A DNA stretch of 60,274 nt from CAYUHK01 sp964475165 (GTDB lineage: Bacteria > Verrucomicrobiota > Kiritimatiellia > JAAZAB01): assembly GCA_964475165.1 (NCBI GenBank), contig CAYYVN010000011.1:1-60274 (forward strand), given 5' to 3'. Below are positions 53,974 to 60,274 of the stretch, one piece after another (within the stretch, counting starts at the first letter, position 1; each line of letters begins with the position of its first letter). The position numbers and the translations under genes were made by a program. The notes beneath the pieces were generated by a model that had not been told where the DNA came from, did not search any database, and saw nothing but the letters and a program-made list of their open reading frames with translations.

Positions 53974-54471
53974 ATGGCTAAAAAGCTAAAAGAGATAGAA
54001 AGCGGCCGCACCCGTCCTCTGGCCATCAATCGCAAAGCGCGTTATCAATACCATATCCTGGAGAGATTGGAAGCTGGTCTGGCCTTGCTGGGCACGGAGG
54101 TCAAGGCTATCCGGGCCGGACAGGCTGACTTGAGCGCGGGCTTTGCTCGGATTGAAAACAATCAGGCGGTGCTCTACGAAGTGTATATCAAGCCCTATGA
54201 ATATGGGCATCAGTTCAATCATGAGCCGCGCCGGCCGCGCCGCCTGCTGCTGCATCGGCGCGAAATCCACAAGCTATTCAATCACCTCCGCTTAAAAGGC
54301 CGCACGCTCGTACCCCTGGAGCTGTATGGAAATCAGCGCGGCAAGATCAAGGTCACCCTGGGGCTCTGCCAGGGTAAACGCATGGTGGATCGGCGCGAAA
54401 CCTTGAAGCGTAAAACAGCCGAACGCGAGACGGCCCGCGCCATAGCAGCCCATCAGCGCCGCCGCGGCTAG
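53974..54471 (+). CDS. smpB: SsrA-binding protein SmpB
   Basis: A 165-residue protein from the ATG at 53974, with GAGGAGG six bases upstream; a GTG at 53968 is the alternative. 'NRKARYQYHILERLEAGLAL' opens the OB-fold that binds tmRNA, 'LGTEVKAIRAGQADLSAGFA' and 'RPRRLLLHRREIHKL' are family landmarks, and the C-terminal basic tail (KRKTAERETARAI) enters the ribosome A site. It acts with tmRNA to rescue stalled ribosomes. No ssrA gene is seen nearby. It is convergent with the large C25-like gene and overlaps it by four bases. Confidence 0.97.
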   Translation: MAKKLKEIESGRTRPLAINRKARYQYHILERLEAGLALLGTEVKAIRAGQADLSAGFARIENNQAVLYEVYIKPYEYGHQFNHEPRRPRRLLLHRREIHKLFNHLRLKGRTLVPLELYGNQRGKIKVTLGLCQGKRMVDRRETLKRKTAERETARAIAAHQRRRG

Positions 54472-57400
54472 TTGTTGACCGGCTGGTAGTCGCCCCCGCC
54501 AAAGGAGATTTGGATCAATTGATACCTGCTGCGGGATAGGTGCGCATGCCAGATTCCATCACCCACTTGATAAATGGTGGGATCAGTTATGCCATCGCCA
54601 TCGAAGTCGCCGGCCACTGGTAGGAACCTGAACTGACCAACCTGGAATTGTGGCAGATGAAAATTGATCGCGGCCGGCGAGTAGGCCTGACCCGATAAGA
54701 GGGTCAGCCAGAGCCCCGTGGCTTCCTGAAACACGGCAGGGTCAGAGATGCCATCGCCGTCGAAGTCACCGATCACCGGCACATAGCCGGGGCCGCCCAA
54801 GGTGGCAGTTACGGGCGCATATTGCTGGCCGGAAAGTAAGACTATCCACAGCCCGGTTTCGGTCTGATAGACGGCGGGATCAGAGATGCCATCGCCATCG
54901 AAGTCGCCGGCTACCGGCACATAGCCGGCACCGCCCAAGGCGGCTGTTGCTGGCGCATAGCGCTGACCGGAAAGCAAGGCTGTCCACAGCCCGGTTTCGG
55001 TGTGATAGATGGCTGGGTCAGAGACGCCATCGCCATCGAAATCGCCGGCCACCGGCACATAGTCGGGGCCGCCGAAGTTATCAATGGTGATCCTGGCATA
55101 CAGGCTGCCCGAAAGCAGGGTTATCCAATGGCCGGAAGCTTGCGCATAGACCATCGGATCAAAAATGCCGTCGCCATCGAAGTCGCCCGAAAGCGGCTGA
55201 TATCCCGGCCCGCCGCAATAGAAGGTGGTATCGCGTCCCGTAGCCGAGGCGCGCACCAGCCAGCGGCCGGAGCCTTCCTCATACATCACCAGGTCGGAGG
55301 TGCCATCGCCATCGAAATCTTCGCGTGTGGCCAAGCGTGAGGGGACCACCTGAATCTTCTGGTTCAATTGTATGATGCTATTTGTTCCGCGGGCGTCGGG
55401 GGTGGTGCTTTGCAGAAAAACCGTATAGGTTCCCAAGGGCGTCGCATGGGGCACTTGCAATGATTTGCGCTCAGCTTTGCTGAGCAGGATATCCACGCTC
55501 TGACCCGCCAACAGGCTCACATAATGCTTCACGCTGCCCATGCTGGTATTGTCGCGCGCGCCAAAAACGCCTCCTGGCGCCAGATGCGCCGTTAGGGTCA
55601 CCCAGGCGCTGGTCGCCGTCGGCCCCGTATTGAGCATGCGCACCGAAAACAGGCTGGGGATGCTGCCCAACGGCATAACGGTTGGCGCCATTTGGAAATC
55701 TGTCATGCGCAGAGCCGATCTATTGGTTAAAGCCGGATCGGGCGGTGCGGGTGTGGTGGCGCGCCGGCCGGTATCCGGCAAACTGAATCCGCTGCTGTAG
55801 CCTGAGTTGTTGATGCCACAGACCCAATAGGTATAAGTGACGCCGGGCCGGGCGGTGGTGTCGTCGAAGGAAGTGCCGGTGGTATTGCCGATGACCGTGG
55901 CGCCGCTATCCACAGAGCTGGTATTGCGATAGATCACATAATCGATGGCATTGGGCGAGGGCGTCCAGCTGATGAGCACTTTGTCCCGATAGCTGCCATC
56001 GGAGGCCATGACATCGGTGGGGGTGGATACCCAGGAACGCCAGCCTTCGGCGCTGAGATCGAAATCCGTGGTGCCCAGGGGGGTTTGGGCCTTGATCCAA
56101 TAATAGTAGAAAATGGAGGGCGTCACTTCGGTGTCGTCGTAATTAGTGCTCGTGGTCACAGCCACCATTTCGGCCAGGCTGGGATCGCGATAATACTGGG
56201 AGCGCCAAACCTCATAGGCCAGGGTGTCGTGCTGCGGCGTCCAGGAAACGGCGATTTTATCGGCATGATTGCCGCCGGAGGCGCTGGGCACCAGGGGTGG
56301 CGTGAAGATGGCGCTGGTGAAAATACCCTGGCTGGCATCGTAATAACGGCCGCTGTTATGGTCCAGCAGGGCCACAGCCCGCACCATATAATAGTGTTGC
56401 TGGGCGGTGGGATCGTCCATGATATAAGAGGTGTCTTGGATGGGGCTATGGTTGAGGCGCGTAAAGGGGCCATAGCGATTGAGGGAACGGTAGATGTTGT
56501 AACCTTCCAGCTCACCTTCCATGATACCCTCCTCCGGCACCGGATCCCATTGCAGGAGATGGTTCTGGGTATCAGCGACCAGATTGGAAGGGGGCGTGAT
56601 GTATTGAATGCGCAAGGTGGGGTCGCCCATGAGCCCGACGTGCACCCCGCCTTTATTTTGTCTGATCTTGATGCACTCTCCGATGCACCCGCCCAAGCCC
56701 ATGCTCGAAACCACATGCGCATCTCCCCAGGCGCAAGTCAGGCCATGCTCGGGTGTGGCCAGTTGGGCCCGCAATAAATTGTTCGCCGTATACCAGTCGC
56801 AGAAATAACTGCCGAAGAGGAAGGTGAATACGGCCGGGTCGTGCGTTTTCATCTGCCCGGTGTTAATCACATTGCCGCAGCTATTGTAGTAGCCGCCCCC
56901 GCAGCCATAGCCCCAGAGGAAGGGGGGCTCGCGCAGGGTTCTCCACCAGCCGGCCATCACATTGGTATGCCCGAGGATGGCCGAGAAATCGCGCCAGCCC
57001 ACCTTGGCATCATCCGCATAATCCCCGAATTCATCATGAATAAACCCTTTGGCCTGCCACTCGAAAAGACGATGGCGATAGTTATGATTCTTTTGGATAT
57101 ACTGTTTCAGCAGCTCAGCCTCATCGCCCATGGCGGGCAGAAAGCTGAGATCCACTCGCCCGATGGCTAAATCGGTGTAGGCGGCCCTATTGGAGAAGTA
57201 CCCGATAGCATCCGGCTGCCAGTAATCGGTGGAATCTGGGAAATAATTGGTTACCTCTACATGCATATCGGCATAAAAGGCATCGGTGGCATAGTGAACA
57301 GTATGTTCCTCGATATGTCCATCAGGACATACCGGCCCGGAAAGGACGACGGGGATGCGTCCGAAGAGAAAGACCGACTTCACATTATCCGGATCGTTGG

Positions 57401-58016
57401 AGTAGGCGGTGCGGATGGTGTTGCGGATATCAAAGGGACGGTAGGCGCGCGGCACATCATAGCGCTCGACCGTCCAGCCATCGCCAGCCAGGTTTTGGGC
57501 CAGCAGATCATATTCATCCTCGAGGCTCTGAGAAAAACCACCGTCCAGAATCAGAATCACCGTGCCGCGCGAATCGGCCAGCGGTACGTCAATGCCACTG
57601 GAGATATATCCCTGAGCAGTGTGTCGGCCTCCGATGCTAGCGATGGCGCTATAATGATAAGCCTGGCCCACAACCACATTGGTGTCGGTGAAGTTCGTAT
57701 GGTCGGGGCCTTCGAGGTAGGCAATCTGAGAGCCCCCGATAAGTGCATCCTGCGAACGAAATATATAGATATAATCTGCATCATCCTGCCGCGTGAGCTG
57801 CCAGTTCAAGGTAATAGTCGGCGGATCATTAGTCACCGCGGCCGATAGCATCACCGCCCTGTCTATGGGGTCAGCCTGAAGGCCAGTGATTATGAGGACC
57901 GACCAGGCCCAGATCAACCCTCCGGCCCACAGGGCGCGGCGGCGCCAGGGGCGCCAGTTTCTGGGGGCGCCGGTGGCCGCGGCTTGGCTGGCAAGGTTTT
58001 GGTATGAGGCAGTCAT
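54468..58016 (-). CDS. Secreted C25 (gingipain)-like, Fn3 and VCBS repeat protein
   Basis: A 1182-residue protein. A basic leader precedes a hydrophobic signal segment ('ALWAGGLIWAWSVLIITG'). Residues about 55-140 form an Fn3-like domain. About 145-480 resembles the gingipain fold ('RGTVILILDGGFSQSLEDEY' and the end 'VGLMGDPTLRI'), but the usual 'GHG' reads 'YGCGGG' and the catalytic Cys position reads 'FGSYFCDW', so proteolysis is doubtful. Three Fn3 domains follow ('PSNLVADTQNHLLQWDP', 'ADKIAVSWTPQHDTLAYEVW', 'RDKVLISWTPSPNAIDYVIY'), then a CARDB-like domain and six VCBS units with 'DFDGDGI'. It ends 'GGDYQPVNN'. It shares its tail type with the protein at 35495-39707. Confidence 0.83.
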   Translation of the reverse strand: MTASYQNLASQAAATGAPRNWRPWRRRALWAGGLIWAWSVLIITGLQADPIDRAVMLSAAVTNDPPTITLNWQLTRQDDADYIYIFRSQDALIGGSQIAYLEGPDHTNFTDTNVVVGQAYHYSAIASIGGRHTAQGYISSGIDVPLADSRGTVILILDGGFSQSLEDEYDLLAQNLAGDGWTVERYDVPRAYRPFDIRNTIRTAYSNDPDNVKSVFLFGRIPVVLSGPVCPDGHIEEHTVHYATDAFYADMHVEVTNYFPDSTDYWQPDAIGYFSNRAAYTDLAIGRVDLSFLPAMGDEAELLKQYIQKNHNYRHRLFEWQAKGFIHDEFGDYADDAKVGWRDFSAILGHTNVMAGWWRTLREPPFLWGYGCGGGYYNSCGNVINTGQMKTHDPAVFTFLFGSYFCDWYTANNLLRAQLATPEHGLTCAWGDAHVVSSMGLGGCIGECIKIRQNKGGVHVGLMGDPTLRIQYITPPSNLVADTQNHLLQWDPVPEEGIMEGELEGYNIYRSLNRYGPFTRLNHSPIQDTSYIMDDPTAQQHYYMVRAVALLDHNSGRYYDASQGIFTSAIFTPPLVPSASGGNHADKIAVSWTPQHDTLAYEVWRSQYYRDPSLAEMVAVTTSTNYDDTEVTPSIFYYYWIKAQTPLGTTDFDLSAEGWRSWVSTPTDVMASDGSYRDKVLISWTPSPNAIDYVIYRNTSSVDSGATVIGNTTGTSFDDTTARPGVTYTYWVCGINNSGYSSGFSLPDTGRRATTPAPPDPALTNRSALRMTDFQMAPTVMPLGSIPSLFSVRMLNTGPTATSAWVTLTAHLAPGGVFGARDNTSMGSVKHYVSLLAGQSVDILLSKAERKSLQVPHATPLGTYTVFLQSTTPDARGTNSIIQLNQKIQVVPSRLATREDFDGDGTSDLVMYEEGSGRWLVRASATGRDTTFYCGGPGYQPLSGDFDGDGIFDPMVYAQASGHWITLLSGSLYARITIDNFGGPDYVPVAGDFDGDGVSDPAIYHTETGLWTALLSGQRYAPATAALGGAGYVPVAGDFDGDGISDPAVYQTETGLWIVLLSGQQYAPVTATLGGPGYVPVIGDFDGDGISDPAVFQEATGLWLTLLSGQAYSPAAINFHLPQFQVGQFRFLPVAGDFDGDGITDPTIYQVGDGIWHAHLSRSRYQLIQISFGGGDYQPVNN

Positions 58017-58098
58017 GATTCTGGCGCGCGAACTGTTCGGCTGGTCTTGCTGGGGCCACTGGCGCCTCCATCAATCCCAAATAAGCTCCATCCAATTC

Positions 58099-58127
58099 TT
58101 GAAAGAAGGTAAAATATGCACTAGGAT
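58099..58127 (+). promoter_or_regulatory. Promoter for the oxidoreductase gene
   Basis: TTGAAA (58099-58104), 17-base spacer, TAGGAT (58122-58127). The -35 is 5 of 6 and the -10 is 4 of 6. The leader would be about 57 bases. It overlaps the minus-strand -35 at 58129-58134. Confidence 0.5.
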
Positions 58128-58134
58128 GTGTCAA
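58106..58134 (-). promoter_or_regulatory. Possible divergent promoter for the C25-like gene
   Basis: A perfect TTGACA lies on the minus strand at 58129-58134. The -10 at the 17-base spacing (TACCTT, 58106-58111) is poor, so this is tentative. It would overlap the plus-strand promoter almost completely. Confidence 0.35.
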
Positions 58135-58190
58135 CCTAATTTTATGGTTTTTATGGATGGAAGAGATCCGGGAACAAAGGAGAAGGGCCG

Positions 58191-59348
58191 ATGCGGCGTA
58201 AATTGAGAATGGGTATGTTGGGCGGCGGGCGCGATGCCTTCATTGGGGCGGTGCATCGCCGCGCGGCACAGTTGGATGGACAAATCGAACTGGTGTGCGG
58301 CGCTTTCAGCCGCTCGCTCGCCAAATCCCGCGCCACCGCTCGCGAGCTTTTCCTACCAGCCAGCCGCGTTTATAAGGATTATCGGGCAATGTTCGCCGCT
58401 GAACGCCAATTACCGCCTGGCGAGCGTATGGATTTTGTGGCCATCGCGACCCCCAATGACGCTCATTACACCATGTCTATGGCGGCATTAAGGGCCGGTT
58501 TTCATGTGGTCTGTGATAAACCCCTCACCACCACCCTGGCCCAAGCCAAAACCCTGGCCCAAAAAGTCCGGCAAACCGGATTGCTGTTCTGCCTGACCCA
58601 TAATTACACGGGATACCCCATGGTCAAGGAGGCGCGCCATTTGGTGCGCTCCGGGCGCCTGGGTAAAATACGCCGTGTAGTATCGGAGTATCCGCAAGGC
58701 TGGCTGGCCTCCTCTCTCGAGGCCACCGGCAATAAACAGGCCGCCTGGCGCACCGATCCATGCCAAGTCGGCCATAGCTGCTGTATGGGTGATATCGGCT
58801 GCCATGCCGAAAATCTGGCCGAATATATCACCGGCGCTCAAGTTAAAACCCTCTGTGCCGATCTGGCCACTTTCGTCAAAGGCCGTTGCCTGGATGATGA
58901 TGGCAGCGTGCTGGTCCGCTTCAGCGACGGCGCTCATGGCCTGATCTGGGCCAGTCAGATCGCGGTGGGCATGGAAAACGGGCTGAATATCCGCGTCTAT
59001 GGCGAGAAAGGCGCCCTGGAATGGCGCCAGGAAGAGCCCAATACGCTCATCCTGCGCTGGGTGAATCGTCCCCTGGAATTACGGCGTACCGGTACTAAGT
59101 TCGTGGGAGCTGCGGCCCGCAGCGCTGCACGGATCCCGGCTGGGCATCCCGAAGGGTTCCAGGAAGCTTTTGCCAATCTATATCGGAATTTTGCCAGGGC
59201 CCTGCGCCGTAAGCTGGCTGGCCATAAGGTTTGCGAGGCCGATTACGATTATCCCACCGTACACGATGGCGTGCGCGGCATGGCCTTCTTGGAGGCTGTA
59301 CTGCGCAGTGCGCGCTCGCAAAATAAGTGGGTTAAAGTGAGTCAGTGA
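58191..59348 (+). CDS. Gfo/Idh/MocA-family oxidoreductase
   Basis: A 385-residue NAD(P)-dependent dehydrogenase with a GGAGAAGGG ribosome site. The N-terminal Rossmann domain starts 'RRKLRMGMLGGGRDAFIG', and the catalytic 'HVVCDKPLTTTLAQA' holds the conserved KP lysine. The C-terminal sheet domain contains 'CCMGDIGCHAENLAEYITG' and 'GLNIRVYGEKGALEW'. Such enzymes oxidise or epimerise sugars, inositols or nucleotide sugars. Its neighbour is a TIM-barrel sugar isomerase, a common inositol- or sugar-catabolism pairing. The substrate is not known. Confidence 0.93.
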   Translation: MRRKLRMGMLGGGRDAFIGAVHRRAAQLDGQIELVCGAFSRSLAKSRATARELFLPASRVYKDYRAMFAAERQLPPGERMDFVAIATPNDAHYTMSMAALRAGFHVVCDKPLTTTLAQAKTLAQKVRQTGLLFCLTHNYTGYPMVKEARHLVRSGRLGKIRRVVSEYPQGWLASSLEATGNKQAAWRTDPCQVGHSCCMGDIGCHAENLAEYITGAQVKTLCADLATFVKGRCLDDDGSVLVRFSDGAHGLIWASQIAVGMENGLNIRVYGEKGALEWRQEEPNTLILRWVNRPLELRRTGTKFVGAAARSAARIPAGHPEGFQEAFANLYRNFARALRRKLAGHKVCEADYDYPTVHDGVRGMAFLEAVLRSARSQNKWVKVSQ

Positions 59349-59351
59349 GCG

Positions 59352-59381
59352 CCGGGCGCTCAAAGGCGCCCGGTATTTTTT
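59352..59381 (+). terminator. Strong Rho-independent terminator after the oxidoreductase gene
   Basis: CCGGGCGC (59352-59359) pairs with GCGCCCGG (59366-59373) across a 6-base loop, followed by TATTTTTT (59374-59381). The stem is perfect and GC-rich, with a proper T-run. Confidence 0.88.
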
Positions 59382-59410
59382 GTATTCACCATTAAAGGAA
59401 GAGGTCTCTT

Positions 59411-60274
59411 ATGCGTCCAGTAACCTTATTTACCGGTCAGTTTGCCGATCTGCCCCTCGAACAGTTGGCGCCCCAAGCCAAACAATGGGGCTATGACGGC
59501 CTGGAATTGGCCTGTTGGGGCGACCACCTGGATGTGGAGCGCGCCGCGCAGGATAAAAACTATGCCCAGGGTCGCCTGCAACTCCTGCAGCGCCACGGCT
59601 TAAAGGTGTTTGCCCTCAGCAATCATCTGGCCGGCCAGCTCGTCTGCGACCCCAATAACGATGCGCGTTCCGATCTGTTCGCCCCCGCGGCCTGCGCCGG
59701 CGATGCCGAAGCCAAGCGCCAATGGGCCATCGGCGCCATGCAAAACACGGCGCGGGCGGCCCGTAATATGGGGCTCAAAGTCGTCAATGGTTTCACCGGC
59801 TCGGGTATCTGGCATCTGCTCTATAGCTTCCCGCCGGTCTCCGAGGAGATGCTCGCGCAGGGCTTCATCGATTTCGCCGCGCGCTGGAATCCCATTTTGG
59901 ATGTCTTCGATGAATGCGGGGTGCGTTTTGCCCTCGAAGTGCATCCCACCGAGATCGCTTTTGATATCATCACCGCGCGTCGCGCGCTGGAAGCCCTCGC
60001 GCACCGCCCGGCCTTTGGCTTCAACTTTGATCCCAGTCACCTCCATTGGCAGGGCGTGGATCCGGTGCGCTTCATCCAAGCCTTCCCTGAGCGCATCTAT
60101 CATGTGCATATGAAAGATGCGGCCATCACTCTCGATGGCGAGAGCGGCATTCTGGGCTCGCATTTGAATTTTGGCTCGCCGGGGCGCGGCTGGGATTTCC
60201 GCAGCCTGGGCCGCGGCGGGGTTAAGTTCGAGGAGATCATCCGCGCCTTGAATCATATCAATTATGATGGCCCC
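59411..60274 (+). CDS. Sugar phosphate isomerase/epimerase (AP endonuclease 2 fold), truncated at window end
   Basis: The first 288 codons, running off the right edge. The ATG follows GGAAGAGG. The (beta/alpha)8 fold is shown by 'AKQWGYDGLELACWGDHLD', 'GLKVVNGFTGSG', metal ligands around 'VRFALEVHPTEIAFD', 'FGFNFDPSHLHWQGVDP' and 'RIYHVHMKDAAIT'. This is the xylose-isomerase-like TIM-barrel family (IolE/IolH-like), which uses a divalent metal to isomerise or epimerise sugars and inositols. It probably works with the preceding oxidoreductase. A terminator between them leaves little room for a promoter. Confidence 0.92.
   Translation, partial: MRPVTLFTGQFADLPLEQLAPQAKQWGYDGLELACWGDHLDVERAAQDKNYAQGRLQLLQRHGLKVFALSNHLAGQLVCDPNNDARSDLFAPAACAGDAEAKRQWAIGAMQNTARAARNMGLKVVNGFTGSGIWHLLYSFPPVSEEMLAQGFIDFAARWNPILDVFDECGVRFALEVHPTEIAFDIITARRALEALAHRPAFGFNFDPSHLHWQGVDPVRFIQAFPERIYHVHMKDAAITLDGESGILGSHLNFGSPGRGWDFRSLGRGGVKFEEIIRALNHINYDGP

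Overview
This window carries the genes of a Gram-negative, GC-rich bacterium. The gene set fits the Planctomycetes-Verrucomicrobia-Chlamydiae (PVC) side of the tree, most like Kiritimatiellota or Lentisphaerota. The evidence is an LpxC-family lipid A enzyme, outer-membrane barrel proteins ending in Phe, a DapL-type LL-diaminopimelate aminotransferase, cofactor-independent phosphoglycerate mutase, a ferredoxin-fused EtfA, and very large secreted proteins with Fn3 and DxDGDG (VCBS/FG-GAP) repeats. The assignment is inference from gene content, since no rRNA is present. Coding density is high. No intergenic stretch exceeds about 270 bases, and the only missing sequence is a 100-N assembly gap at 37773-37872.

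Layout. 1-4.7 kb, mostly minus strand: the start of a class II aldolase, a zinc-ribbon/coiled-coil protein, and an envelope-polysaccharide group (barrel protein, small unknown, two GT4 glycosyltransferases) with overlapping reading frames. 4.7-11.6 kb, mostly plus strand: an SH3-domain protein coupled to an M48 lipoprotein protease, a minus-strand B12-binding radical SAM enzyme, gpmI, a divergent LpxC and a membrane zinc peptidase. 11.6-26.7 kb, all minus strand: a membrane-bound small heat-shock protein, a GldA/GldF/GldG-like ABC module, DUF4340, MoxR, DUF58, a BatD-like lipoprotein, BatA, a BatB-BatC fusion, BatD and a BatE-like TPR protein. 26.9-31.0 kb, minus strand: an M20 amidohydrolase and a sigma-54-type two-component system.

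31.2-35.3 kb: etfB-etfA behind a good -24/-12 (sigma-54) promoter, a secreted unknown with a strong promoter of its own, and proA on the opposite strand. 35.5-43.5 kb: a giant secreted repeat protein (broken by the assembly gap) and an alanine/glutamine-rich coiled-coil outer-membrane protein with a 659-bp perfect internal duplication. Then come a tRNA-Leu(CAA) and a membrane-anchored tyrosine phosphatase. 44.6-49.5 kb, minus strand: a Deg-type protease with a catalytically dead paralogue, then era and thiD. 49.7-54.5 kb, plus strand: GH38 alpha-mannosidase, dapL and smpB. 54.5-60.3 kb: a gingipain-like/Fn3/VCBS secreted protein facing a Gfo/Idh/MocA oxidoreductase and a truncated sugar isomerase.

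How the genes may work together. The ABC-MoxR-Bat block looks like one long transcription unit that assembles or remodels envelope complexes. The histidine kinase/NtrC pair lies directly upstream of etfBA and probably drives it through sigma-54. The two VCBS proteins share a C-terminal architecture and are probably displayed or exported the same way. The observations most worth following are the protease/pseudoprotease pair, the sigma-54 etf promoter, the active-site changes in the LpxC-like and C25-like proteins, and the recent in-frame repeat expansions in two surface proteins.
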